The translations under genes and the position numbers were made by a program. 64,000 bases of DNA, taken from the NCBI RefSeq assembly GCF_017566145.1, contig NZ_JABFCL010000003.1:186001-250000 (forward strand), given 5' to 3'. The notes under the pieces were generated by a model. It saw only the letters and a list, made by a program, of their open reading frames with translations. It made no database searches and was not told the DNA's origin. The DNA is from Bittarella massiliensis (ex Durand et al. 2017). GTDB lineage: Bacteria; Bacillota; Clostridia; Oscillospirales; Ruminococcaceae. Each line of letters begins with the position of its first letter. Positions within the stretch are counted from its first letter, which is position 1. Below, piece after piece: positions 8,466-16,593 of the stretch.

Positions 8466-9128
8466 GTGCGCATACGAAGAAAACCCTGGGCCCGCCCCGA
8501 GTTGGAGGCCTGCCCCTTTTACGTCGCCCAGCCGGGCGAGAACCGGGGGCGCTGGCGGCAGCAGTTTGTCCGCCCTGACGCCCCCCTTCACCTGGAACTG
8601 GGCTGCGGCAAGGGGGGCTTCATCTCCCAACTGGCCCCCCAGCACCCGGAGTGCAACTACCTGGCCATCGACATCAAGAGCGAGATGTTGGGGCTGTGCA
8701 AGCGCAAGGCAGAGGCCGCCTATGCCGCCGCCGGGCGGCCGGTGGACAACCTCTACATCTTCGCCCAGAACATCGAGCTGCTGCCCCAGGTGCTGGCCCC
8801 CGAGGACAGGGTCGAGCGCATCTACATCAACTTCTGCAACCCCTGGCCCAAGGCCAAGCACCAGAAGCGGCGGCTCACCCATCCCCGCCAGCTGCAAAAC
8901 TACCGGGCGCTGCTGGCCCCCGGGGGGGAGATTTGGTTCAAGACCGACGATGACGCCCTCTTTGCCGACACCATGGTCTATTTTGATGAGGGCGGGTGGC
9001 GGGTGCTCTACGCCACCACCGATCTGCACGCCCAGCGGTTGCCCGACAACATCGTCACCGAGCACGAGCAGATGTTTGTCGAAATGGGAAAGACCATCAA
9101 GTTCTGCAAGGCCGCCCTGGACGGCTGA
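8466..9128 (+). CDS. trmB: tRNA (guanine-N7-)-methyltransferase
   Basis: This enzyme methylates N7 of G46 in the variable loop of tRNAs using S-adenosylmethionine. The 220-residue protein has the Class I methyltransferase glycine loop LELGCGKGGF (about residues 43-52) and the TrmB signature NFCNPWPKAKHQKRR at about 122-136, which carries catalytic Asn/Asp-type and tRNA-contacting residues. The usual TrmB motif reads NFSDPWPK; here SD is replaced by CN, a variant I have seen in Clostridia. The length is normal. The start is GTG at 8466. The deaminase gene follows after 22 bp. Confidence 0.93.
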   Translation: MRIRRKPWARPELEACPFYVAQPGENRGRWRQQFVRPDAPLHLELGCGKGGFISQLAPQHPECNYLAIDIKSEMLGLCKRKAEAAYAAAGRPVDNLYIFAQNIELLPQVLAPEDRVERIYINFCNPWPKAKHQKRRLTHPRQLQNYRALLAPGGEIWFKTDDDALFADTMVYFDEGGWRVLYATTDLHAQRLPDNIVTEHEQMFVEMGKTIKFCKAALDG

Positions 9129-9150
9129 AAACCGAGAGGAGGAATTCCCT

Positions 9151-9531
9151 GTGCAACCCGAATTCGCCGCTCTCTACGAGCGGGCCAAGGCGGTGCTCCG
9201 CCCCCGCCAGCTCTCCCAAAACAGCTTTGCCGGTTCGGTGGCGGCCGCCATGGAGACCCCGAGCGGGGCGGTCTACACCGGCGTCTGTATCGACACCCCC
9301 TGTTCCATGGGCTTTTGCGCCGAGCACGCGGCGGCGGCTGCCATGGTCACCGCCGGCGAGAGCCAGGTGGTCCGGCTGATCGCCGTGTACGAGGACGGCT
9401 CGGTCATCCCCCCCTGCGGCCGCTGCCGCGAATTCCTCTGCCAGCTCCACGACGAAAACCCCGCCTGTCTGGTCCAGCTGGCCGACCGGGTGGCCACCCT
9501 GGACGAGCTGCTCCCCGACCGCTGGGGATGA
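9151..9531 (+). CDS. Cytidine deaminase-family zinc hydrolase
   Basis: The 126-residue product carries the deaminase zinc site: CAEHAAAAA with Cys56 and proton-shuttle Glu58, and PPCGRCREFL with Cys89 and Cys92. This Cys/Cys/Cys arrangement fits the homotetrameric cytidine deaminase and blasticidin-S deaminase group, which hydrolyse cytidine-like nucleosides in pyrimidine salvage. GAGGAGG precedes the GTG start at 9151. It is 22 bp downstream of trmB and probably co-transcribed. Which nucleoside it prefers cannot be read from the sequence. Confidence 0.82.
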   Translation: MQPEFAALYERAKAVLRPRQLSQNSFAGSVAAAMETPSGAVYTGVCIDTPCSMGFCAEHAAAAAMVTAGESQVVRLIAVYEDGSVIPPCGRCREFLCQLHDENPACLVQLADRVATLDELLPDRWG

Positions 9532-9630
9532 ACTTGCAAAATGATCGCCGGAACGGGTGGACCTGCAACCGGGGAAAGGCGGCGTTGCCTGCTCCAAAGC
9601 TGCAAAATAGTGAGAACTGCCTGCCGTGCG

Positions 9631-9663
9631 ACCGCGCTCTGTGCTGCCGCGCGGTATTTTTTT
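9631..9663 (+). terminator. Intrinsic terminator
   Basis: ACCGCGC / GCGCGGT stem followed by seven Ts, 100 bp after the deaminase stop. Confidence 0.75.
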
Positions 9664-9820
9664 GCAGTTTCGGCCCATCTCACCTCGCCGGTGGCGGGTG
9701 TTCTTTCCCGCTTTCACCCAGACGCCTTTAGGGCATGGGGGAAGCGGGCGGCCTGTCTTTGTGGGGCGGTGCGGCAGGAAGGGCCGGCCATAGCCGCCTT
9801 GTCGCGCCCGGAGGGAAAAA

Positions 9821-9854
9821 GAGGAGGGGGGGACCGGCCGGTTCCCCCCTCCTC
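9821..9854. terminator. Long perfect palindrome, bidirectional hairpin
   Basis: GAGGAGGGGGGACCGG pairs with CCGGTTCCCCCCTCCTC almost perfectly. It lies between convergent transcription units and can fold on either strand. Confidence 0.55.
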
Positions 9855-9872
9855 CAATCTGTTTTTGTAGCC

Positions 9873-9896
9873 GCCCGGCAGAAGCCGGGCATTTTT
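9873..9896 (+). terminator. Intrinsic terminator
   Basis: GCCCGGC AGAA GCCGGGC followed by five Ts. An overlapping alternative hairpin (CCGGGC / GCCCGG) can form on the minus strand for the BtpA gene. Confidence 0.6.
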
Positions 9897-9904
9897 GCCC
9901 GGTT

Positions 9905-10690
9905 TTAAGCGCGGGCTCGGTCCACCTCGGCCATGTATCGCTTGGCCCGCTCGGGGTTGACCGGGTTTTGCAGGCTGCCGTCCTTGATCCAGGCGCCAAC
10001 ACAGACCCCGTCGTAGTGCTGCAACAGTTCGTAGACGTTGTCGCCGGTGGTGCCGCCCCCCAGGATCAGCGGCACCTCCACCAGCCCCCGCACCGACTGG
10101 GCGTACTCGATGCTCTTTTCCGGGGTGGGGGCCGAGAGGAGCAGCCCGTCGGCATGGGCTCCGGTCACCGTCTCAAAGGCGTTTTGCGGCAGGGGGATGG
10201 GGTAGGCCGGGGTGCCGTGGAACTCGTAGATGTCGGCGTAGATGGGCATCTTGGAGCCCAGCTTCTTCTTGAGTTCCAGCACCTCGACGCACTGGCCCTC
10301 GATCATCCCGCAGAGGGTCATCTCGGCCCGGGTGTAGACGTGCTCCACCCGCACAAAATCGCTGCCAGCGGCCTCGGCCACCGCCAGGGAGGCGACCCCG
10401 TCCCAGTTGACCAAAATCCCCTGGACCATCTCGGGGAAGGCCGCCTTCAGCCGGGTGGCCAGGGCGGTCATGCAGGCCACCGTCTCGGGCCCGCACTGCT
10501 GCTTGACCGGGCCGTCGGCGAAATTTTGCAGGATGTAGCCGTCAAAGCCGTATTTCTGCAGGGTGCCGGCCTCGTTTAAGGTGTAGTCCAGAATGGCCTC
10601 CATCTCGCGGCCGTCGTAGAGATAGCTGCCGGGCAGCGGCGGCGGCTGCACCATCCCCAGGGCGATCTTCTTCTTTCCAAACAGCTCCAT
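9905..10690 (-). CDS. BtpA/SgcQ family TIM-barrel protein
   Basis: 261 residues. The start ELFGKKKIALGMVQPPPLPGS, the central GILVNWDGVASLAVAEAAGSDFVRVEHV and the late LILGGGTTGDNVYELL are characteristic of the BtpA/SgcQ family, a TIM-barrel family whose biochemical role is unresolved (named from photosystem I biogenesis in cyanobacteria). The gene starts where the upstream isomerase-like gene ends (TAA directly followed by ATG), so the two are tightly coupled. In this cassette with a sugar kinase and an isomerase it may act on a phosphorylated sugar, for example as a lyase; that is inference. Confidence 0.82.
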   Translation of the reverse strand: MELFGKKKIALGMVQPPPLPGSYLYDGREMEAILDYTLNEAGTLQKYGFDGYILQNFADGPVKQQCGPETVACMTALATRLKAAFPEMVQGILVNWDGVASLAVAEAAGSDFVRVEHVYTRAEMTLCGMIEGQCVEVLELKKKLGSKMPIYADIYEFHGTPAYPIPLPQNAFETVTGAHADGLLLSAPTPEKSIEYAQSVRGLVEVPLILGGGTTGDNVYELLQHYDGVCVGAWIKDGSLQNPVNPERAKRYMAEVDRARA

Positions 10691-11674
10691 TTACAGTTCC
10701 CCCTTTTCCAGTTTCGCGGCGTATTCCCGGGCGACGCCGAACATGGCCGTCCCCGGCACGATCCCCACCTCGGTGATGTAGCCGGTGATGTACTCCGGCC
10801 CGATGATCGAGAGGTCGGGGCAGGTGAAATCGGTGTGGGCGCGCAGGTTCTCGTCCCAGTGGGCGGCCAGCAGCCCCGACAGGTCCTGGGCCAGATCCCG
10901 CTTCACAATCCCCTGCAGCCCCCGCATGTCCACCTTGATGAGGGTGGTGGGGATGTAGAAGGGGACCCCCGCCTGTTTGCAGAGGATGGCCAGCATGTCG
11001 GTGCCCACCGTGTTGGCGGCGCTGCCGTCGGGGTAGAAGGTCTCCACCCCGATGAAGGCCATGTCGCTTTTTTGGAGGAAGTGGTAGATGGCCACATCGG
11101 GGAAGAAGTGCACCCGGTGCCCCATCTCCACCGCGGTCACCGCAAAGGGCTTGCCCCCGTCCAGAACCCGGCTTTCGGGGATGTAGATGTCCATGATCTG
11201 CCCGTTCAGGGCTGCCTGCTTGGCGATGGCGTCCACCGAGGAGGAGTAGTCAAACACCAAAATCCCCTTGCAGCCCTTGATGAGGTTGTAGCCGTAGGTG
11301 ACGATGTTGTCCATCCACTCCCGGGCCTTTTCGCCGTAGCGGTTGCAGCTGTCGGTCACCCGCTTGCAGGCCTCGGCCAAGGGGGCTTCCCGCAGGGCGC
11401 TCAGGCCGCCGGTCATCAGTTTGATGGCGTTGGTCACGGCCACGGTGCTCTCGCCCCGCAGCTTGTCAAAGTACCCGGCGATCGCCAGCACCCGGTCGAT
11501 CATCTCCCCGGCGGAGAGGCCGTTTTCGGCGGCATGGGCGGCAATGTCCTTGAGCATGTTGCCGATGGAGACGATGTTGGCGCTGGCTCCCAGCTTGCGG
11601 GCGAGGACGATGTCGTCAAAGTCGTCCTTGGCGCTGGGGGAGAGGTACTCTTTCAGGGTGTCGGGTTGGTACAT
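10691..11674 (-). CDS. eIF2B/MtnA-like sugar-phosphate isomerase family protein
   Basis: 327 residues with the Rossmann-like C-terminal half of the eIF2B alpha/beta/delta and MtnA superfamily: GILVFDYSSSVDAIAKQA, DIYIPESR, and DMAFIGVETFYPDGSAANTVGT with the family metal/phosphate-site pattern. Bacterial members isomerise aldose-1-phosphates (5-methylthioribose-1-P, 5-deoxyribose-1-P) or ribose-1,5-bisphosphate to ketoses. Its position between a PfkB kinase and BtpA supports a sugar-phosphate isomerase rather than a translation factor. A good AAAGGAGG site precedes the ATG. The exact substrate is unknown. Confidence 0.75.
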   Translation of the reverse strand: MYQPDTLKEYLSPSAKDDFDDIVLARKLGASANIVSIGNMLKDIAAHAAENGLSAGEMIDRVLAIAGYFDKLRGESTVAVTNAIKLMTGGLSALREAPLAEACKRVTDSCNRYGEKAREWMDNIVTYGYNLIKGCKGILVFDYSSSVDAIAKQAALNGQIMDIYIPESRVLDGGKPFAVTAVEMGHRVHFFPDVAIYHFLQKSDMAFIGVETFYPDGSAANTVGTDMLAILCKQAGVPFYIPTTLIKVDMRGLQGIVKRDLAQDLSGLLAAHWDENLRAHTDFTCPDLSIIGPEYITGYITEVGIVPGTAMFGVAREYAAKLEKGEL

Positions 11675-11772
11675 GAGGTTGTCCTCCTTTTTTAAAGGGA
11701 GCCGTCAGGCGGCGCCCGCAGTCAACAAGATTAAATATGTATCTGCATTTATACGAATTGTATAAAGCGAAA

Positions 11773-12738
11773 TCAGAGGGTGGGGGGCGCGACCCGCAGG
11801 CCGGCGTACTCGCGGGCAAAGGCCTCCACTTCGGCCACCGAGACGGCCCCGGTGCGGGAGCCCACCGAGAGGATGGAGCGGTTGGCGGCAGCGGTGGCGA
11901 ACTCCCCGGCCTCCCGCAGGGTCATCCCGCTGCAGAGGCCGTGCAGGAACCCGGCGTTAAAGGTGTCCCCGGCGCCGGTGGTGTCCTTGGGCTTGACGTC
12001 GTAGGCCGGGATGGCAATCGCCCCCTCCCGGGTCTTGACGATGCAGCCCTTGGCCCCCAAGGTCAGAAGGACGATCTTGTCGCTCTCGCCAATGAGCTGG
12101 TCAATGGCCGCCAGCCCCCGCCCGGCGCAGAATTTTTCCAGCGAGGCGTCGTTGAAGGAGAGGACGGCGGCGCGCTCAAAGTAGAAGCGGTCGTCCGGGT
12201 CGTCGTAGGCGGTAAAGGTGGAGCGCTCGGCGTCGTACATGATCTTGACCCCGTGGGCCACCAGGTCTTCTATCAATTCCCGGTTGCCGGCGATCTCCTT
12301 CATGTTGACCATGGTGGTGTAGATGTAGGAGGCCCCCTCCATCAGCTTTTGTTTCTGGGGGGTCATGGTGATGAAGGGCTTGTGGTTTTCGTAGAGAAGC
12401 ACCGTCTTTTCGTTGCCCGAGAGGAGGATTTGGGCGCGGATGTTCTCCTCCCCCGGCAGCACCTCGATGTAGTCGGTGTCGATGCCGTGGCGGCGCAGGT
12501 CCTCCAGCAGCATGGGGGTGTACTGGTCATCCCCCAGGGAGTCCAGCAGGTAGGTCTTGGTGCCGAAGGCGCTGAGGATCACCGCGCTGTTGGCCGTCAG
12601 CCCGCCGGGCGAGACCGACAGCTGGCGGATAAAGCACTTGTCCCCCACCACCAGCGGTTGCACGCACTCGTAATACTCGTCGATGTCGTTGGGCCCCACG
12701 GCCACCACGTAGCCGCCCGGGCGGTTTGTCTGATTCAT
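11773..12738 (-). CDS. PfkB family carbohydrate kinase
   Basis: 321 residues of the ribokinase/PfkB fold: an early GGLTANSAVILSAFG, a middle LLTLGAKGCIVKT, and the PfkB signature DTTGAGDTFNAGFLHGL near residue 265, where GAGD includes the catalytic Asp. These enzymes phosphorylate sugars or nucleosides with ATP. AAGGAGG lies before the ATG. The gene starts 34 bp after the aldehyde dehydrogenase stop and is followed after about 98 bp by the isomerase gene, so all four minus-strand genes may be one operon. Substrate candidates given the context are ribose, 5-deoxyribose or their relatives. Confidence 0.85.
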   Translation of the reverse strand: MNQTNRPGGYVVAVGPNDIDEYYECVQPLVVGDKCFIRQLSVSPGGLTANSAVILSAFGTKTYLLDSLGDDQYTPMLLEDLRRHGIDTDYIEVLPGEENIRAQILLSGNEKTVLLYENHKPFITMTPQKQKLMEGASYIYTTMVNMKEIAGNRELIEDLVAHGVKIMYDAERSTFTAYDDPDDRFYFERAAVLSFNDASLEKFCAGRGLAAIDQLIGESDKIVLLTLGAKGCIVKTREGAIAIPAYDVKPKDTTGAGDTFNAGFLHGLCSGMTLREAGEFATAAANRSILSVGSRTGAVSVAEVEAFAREYAGLRVAPPTL

Positions 12739-12772
12739 GGCAGTTGCCTCCTTTTTATTGCAGCGCGCCGCA

Positions 12773-14134
12773 CTAGCGCAGCAGCAGCTTTAACAGGTCG
12801 AGCTTTTCGCCGTAGGGCGGGTAGCGCACCGGCAGGTCTAGTTGGCCCCGCAGCACCACCGGCTTTTGGTGGCTCATGGCCAAAAAGCCGTGGGGGCCGT
12901 GGTAGCGGCCCATCCCGCTGGCCCCCACCCCGCCGAAGGGGAGGGTGTTCCCGGCCATCTGCACCACCGTGTCGTTGACGCAGCCCCCGCCGAAGGAGAG
13001 CTGTTCGCAGACCCGGCGAACCGTCCCCGCGCTGCGGGTGAAGAGGTAGAGGGCCAGCGACTTCTCCCCTGCGCGCACCAGGCGGATGGCGTCGCCCAGC
13101 CGGTCAAAGCAGACCAGGGGCAGCAGGGGGCCAAAGAGCTCCTCCTTTAAAAGGGGGTCGCCTGGCTCCGCCTCGATCACGGTGGGCTCGATCCGCCGCT
13201 CCTCCCGGCAGACGCCGCCCCCCACCAAGGGGGTGCGGCCGATGAGCAGCCCCGCCAGCCGGTCAAAGGCGCGCTCGCTCACCAGGCGGGGGTAGTCCTT
13301 GTTGTGGGCAAAGTCGGGGCAGAGCAGCGCCAGCTGCCGCCGCAGCTCCGCCACCAGCGCCTCCTTCACCGAGCGGTGCACCAGCAGGTAGTCAGGGGCC
13401 ACACAGGTCTGCCCGGCACCCAGCAGCTTTCCCCAGAGGATGCGCCGGGCCGCCAGGGGGATGTCGGCGCTGGGGGCGACGATGCAGGGGCTTTTCCCCC
13501 CCAGTTCCAGGGTCACCGGGGTCAGGTGTTCCGCCGCCGCCCGCATCACGATCTTTCCCACCCGCTGGCCGCCGGTGAAGAAGATGTAGTCAAAGCGCTC
13601 GGCCAGCAGGGCCCGGGTGGTCTCCACCCCGCCGGGAACACAGCTGGCCCACCCCTCGGGCAGGGCCAGCCGCAGCAGCCGGCAGAGGGCCTGGGCGGTG
13701 GCGGGCGCCCCCTCGGAGGGCTTGAGCACCGCGCAGTTGCCCGCGGCGATGGCGTCGATGAGGGGGATGAGGCAGAGCTGTACCGGGTAGTTCCAGGGGG
13801 CGATGATCAGCACCAGCCCCCGGGGCTCAGGGCGGATGAAGCCCCCCGCCGGGAAGTGGAGGGGGGAGACCGCCGCCAGCTTGGGCCTGGCCCATCTGTG
13901 CAGGTGGGCCAGGGTGTAGCGCAGGTGCTGCCGCACCAGCCCCACCTCGGTCTCGTACCCCTCAAAGGGGTGTTTGCCCAAATCCCGCTCCAGGGCGGCC
14001 AGCAGGTCGCCCTCGCTCTGATCCAGCGCCCGCAACAGCCGGCGCAGGGCTGTCTCCCGCCGGGACAGAGGGCGGGTCGCGCCGCTGTCAAAGTAGGCGC
14101 GCTGCCGGCCCAGCCGCTTTTCCAGATGGTTCAT
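12773..14134 (-). CDS. Aldehyde dehydrogenase (class 3-like)
   Basis: The start at 14134 (NHLEKRLGRQRAYF) is chosen because GGGGAGA lies 8 bases upstream; a longer frame to 14179 has no better site. The 453-residue size fits class 3 or fatty-aldehyde dehydrogenases. Visible motifs are the NAD-site APWNYPVQLCL, the ELGGKSPC active-site Glu region, and GAGQTCVAPDY with the catalytic Cys. It oxidises an aldehyde to the acid with NAD(P). As first gene of the PfkB/isomerase/BtpA unit it could remove an aldehyde such as lactaldehyde released by a downstream lyase step; that role is inference. Confidence 0.85.
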   Translation of the reverse strand: MNHLEKRLGRQRAYFDSGATRPLSRRETALRRLLRALDQSEGDLLAALERDLGKHPFEGYETEVGLVRQHLRYTLAHLHRWARPKLAAVSPLHFPAGGFIRPEPRGLVLIIAPWNYPVQLCLIPLIDAIAAGNCAVLKPSEGAPATAQALCRLLRLALPEGWASCVPGGVETTRALLAERFDYIFFTGGQRVGKIVMRAAAEHLTPVTLELGGKSPCIVAPSADIPLAARRILWGKLLGAGQTCVAPDYLLVHRSVKEALVAELRRQLALLCPDFAHNKDYPRLVSERAFDRLAGLLIGRTPLVGGGVCREERRIEPTVIEAEPGDPLLKEELFGPLLPLVCFDRLGDAIRLVRAGEKSLALYLFTRSAGTVRRVCEQLSFGGGCVNDTVVQMAGNTLPFGGVGASGMGRYHGPHGFLAMSHQKPVVLRGQLDLPVRYPPYGEKLDLLKLLLR

Positions 14135-14272
14135 CGCTCCGTCTCCCCACTTGTCAAATCGTTTTTTTATACTGTACACCTAGTATAGCACAACCCGGCC
14201 CCTCTGTTTCGCCGCTTTCCCAGTTTCCCCCTATTCTCTGTGCAAGTTCACAAAAGATTCACAAAGAAATTG

Positions 14273-14301
14273 TTGCATATCGCCAACGAGAGACGTATAA
14301 T
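14273..14301 (+). promoter_or_regulatory. Promoter of MarR-ABC exporter operon
   Basis: TTGCAT at 14273-14278, a 17-bp spacer and TATAAT at 14296-14301. The AT-rich 30 bases after it hold an imperfect inverted repeat around ATAATTTAT that could be the MarR operator. Confidence 0.75.
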
Positions 14302-14353
14302 AAACCACATTGATAATTTATACATTGAACTATTTGCAGGGGAGGAACAGGAG

Positions 14354-14860
14354 ATGCAGGATGACCGCGCGTTGGCGGTGCAGATTTTGAAGGAGACCCA
14401 CCGGTTTGGTTACCGGCGGATGGCCCGGGCGCGGGACGCCGCCCTCTTCCAGGGGGAGATGGCGGTGCTGGGCTGTCTCTACGGCTGCGGCCAGGGGGCA
14501 GAGGAACCCCTCTCCCCCTCACAGATCAGCGCCGAACTGGGGGTCAGCCGGCCCCAGGTGACCTCGGCCCTCAACTCCCTTGAGAAAAAGGGGCTGTTGC
14601 AGCGCCAGCCCAGCCGGTCCGACCGCCGTCGGGCCCAGGTCACCCTCACCGAAGAGGGGCGGGCCTTTATTCAGGGCCAGACCGACCTCTTAGTGGAGAA
14701 GGTGACCCACATCATCCGCCAGATGGGGCAGGACGACTTTTTGCAGATGGTCTCGCTTGTCAAGGCGGCCTTTCAGGCCGCGTTTCAATACGACCGGGAG
14801 CACCCCGGGCAGCTGTCCAAGGGGCCCCGGCACCCAGGTGAAGGGAGAGAGAGAGATTGA
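14354..14860 (+). CDS. MarR family transcriptional regulator
   Basis: 168 residues; the ATG at 14354 has GGAGG at 14341-14345. The winged helix-turn-helix is visible at about residues 60-115: SPSQISAELGVSRPQVTSALNSLEKKGLLQRQPSRSDRRRA, then VTLTEEG, the standard MarR wing. MarR proteins are dimeric repressors that often release DNA on binding drugs or phenolics. Its stop overlaps the TTG start of the first ABC gene, so regulator and exporter are made together and the regulator probably controls its own operon. Confidence 0.9.
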   Translation: MQDDRALAVQILKETHRFGYRRMARARDAALFQGEMAVLGCLYGCGQGAEEPLSPSQISAELGVSRPQVTSALNSLEKKGLLQRQPSRSDRRRAQVTLTEEGRAFIQGQTDLLVEKVTHIIRQMGQDDFLQMVSLVKAAFQAAFQYDREHPGQLSKGPRHPGEGRERD

Positions 14861-16593
14861 CCAAGCTGACAAGGTATTTCAAGGCGTACTGGTCGCAGAT
14901 CCTGGCCGTTTTTGCGCTGCTGTTTCTGCAGGCCATGTGCGACCTGTCGCTGCCCGACTACATGTCGGACATCGTCAACAACGGGGTGGCCAAACAGGAC
15001 CTGGCCTACATCCTTCCCGCCGGTGGGAAGATGTTGCTGGTGGCCCTGGTGGGGGCCGGCTGCACCGTGGCAGTGGGGCTGATCGCCGCCCGCATCGCCG
15101 CCGGCATCAGCCGCGATTTGCGAAACGACGTCTTTGCCAAGGTGGAGGGCTTTTCCCTCGCCGAGTTTGACCGCTTTGGCGCCTCGTCGCTGATCACCCG
15201 CACCACCAACGACATCCAGCAGATTCAGATGGTGACGGTGATGCTGCTGCGCTTCGTCCTCTACGCCCCCATCCAGGGCATTGGCGGCGTCATCAAGGCC
15301 GTGGGGAAGAGCCCCTCCATGAGCTGGCTCATCGCCCTGGCGGTGCTGGTCATCCTCGGGGTGATCTCGGTGCTGTTCTCCATCGTCCTGCCCCGCTTCA
15401 AGGTGGTGCAAAAGCTGGTGGACCGCCTCAACCGGGTCACCCGCGAATCCCTGGTGGGGATGTTGGTCATCCGCGCCTTCAACAACCAGAGCCACGAGGA
15501 GGAGCGCTTTGACCAGGCCAACCGCGACCTGACCCGCCTCAACACCTTCGTCCACCGCTTCATCGCCGTCATGATGCCCACCATGATGCTGGTGATGAAC
15601 GCCCTCACCGTGGGCATCGTCTGGTTCGGCTCCCACTACGTGGACGCCGGCAGCATGCAGATCGGCGACATGATGGCCTTCATCCAGTACGCCATGCAGA
15701 TCATCATGAGCTTCCTCATGGTGTCCATGGCCTTCGTCCTCCTCCCCCGGGCCAGCGTCTCGGCCGAGCGCATCAACGAGGTGCTCACCTGTGCGCCCGC
15801 CATCCGCGACCCCGAGAGCGACCGCTCCGGCGAGGGCGGCGACACCATTCCCGGCACGGTGGAGTTTCGCAACGTCTCCTTTGCCTATCCTGGGGCCGAT
15901 GACGAGGTCATCAAGAACATCTCCTTTGTCGCCAAACCCGGGCAGACCACCGCCTTCATCGGCTCCACCGGGTCGGGCAAATCGACCCTCATCAACCTGA
16001 TCCCCCGCTTCTACGACGTCACCGAGGGCCAGGTCCTGGTGGACGGGGTGGACGTGCGGGAGCAGAGCCAGCACGCCCTCCACGACAAGATCGGCTATGT
16101 CCCCCAGAAGGGGGTCCTCTTCACCGGCACCATCGCCGACAACCTGCGCTACGGCGACGAGGAGGCCGACGAGGAGGAGCTGCGCCAGGCCGCCCAGGTG
16201 GCCCAGGCCCTGGATTTCATCGAGGAGAAGCCCGACGGCTTTGAGACCGAGATCGCCCAGGGGGGCGGCAACGTCTCCGGCGGGCAGAAACAGCGCCTCT
16301 CCATCGCCCGCGCCCTGGTGAAAAAGCCCGAGATCTACATCTTTGACGACAGCTTTTCCGCCCTTGACTTCAAGACCGACGCGGCTCTGCGCCGGGCCCT
16401 GGCCCCCCAGACCAAGGACGCCACCGTCCTCATCGTCGCCCAGCGCATCTCCAGCATCATGCACGCCGAGCAGATCGTGGTGATGGACGACGGGCAGGTC
16501 GCCGGCATCGGCACCCACCGGGAACTGCTGGAAACCTGTGAAGTCTACCGCGAGATCGCCCAGTCGCAGCTTTCAAAGGAGGAATTGGCATGA
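14857..16593 (+). CDS. ABC exporter half-transporter with degenerate ATPase site
   Basis: 578 residues: six membrane helices in the first 310 residues, then an ATPase domain with Walker A GSTGSGKST (about 369-377), signature VSGGQKQR (about 472) and Walker B YIFDDSFSALD (about 493). The residue after the Walker B Asp is Asp rather than the catalytic Glu, the hallmark of the degenerate subunit in heterodimeric exporters such as TM287/288 or BmrCD. It starts at TTG, overlapping the MarR stop by 4 bp, and its own stop overlaps the ATG of the second subunit. A drug or lipid export role is typical for the family. Confidence 0.92.
   Translation: MTKLTRYFKAYWSQILAVFALLFLQAMCDLSLPDYMSDIVNNGVAKQDLAYILPAGGKMLLVALVGAGCTVAVGLIAARIAAGISRDLRNDVFAKVEGFSLAEFDRFGASSLITRTTNDIQQIQMVTVMLLRFVLYAPIQGIGGVIKAVGKSPSMSWLIALAVLVILGVISVLFSIVLPRFKVVQKLVDRLNRVTRESLVGMLVIRAFNNQSHEEERFDQANRDLTRLNTFVHRFIAVMMPTMMLVMNALTVGIVWFGSHYVDAGSMQIGDMMAFIQYAMQIIMSFLMVSMAFVLLPRASVSAERINEVLTCAPAIRDPESDRSGEGGDTIPGTVEFRNVSFAYPGADDEVIKNISFVAKPGQTTAFIGSTGSGKSTLINLIPRFYDVTEGQVLVDGVDVREQSQHALHDKIGYVPQKGVLFTGTIADNLRYGDEEADEEELRQAAQVAQALDFIEEKPDGFETEIAQGGGNVSGGQKQRLSIARALVKKPEIYIFDDSFSALDFKTDAALRRALAPQTKDATVLIVAQRISSIMHAEQIVVMDDGQVAGIGTHRELLETCEVYREIAQSQLSKEELA

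Larger units (their letters stand above)
9532..9904. other. Gene-free spacer with several terminator hairpins
   Basis: No credible gene. It contains a terminator at 9631-9663, a long palindrome at 9821-9854 and a hairpin pair at 9873-9905 between convergent genes. The two ORF-like stretches here have no ribosome site and no protein-like composition. Confidence 0.6.
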
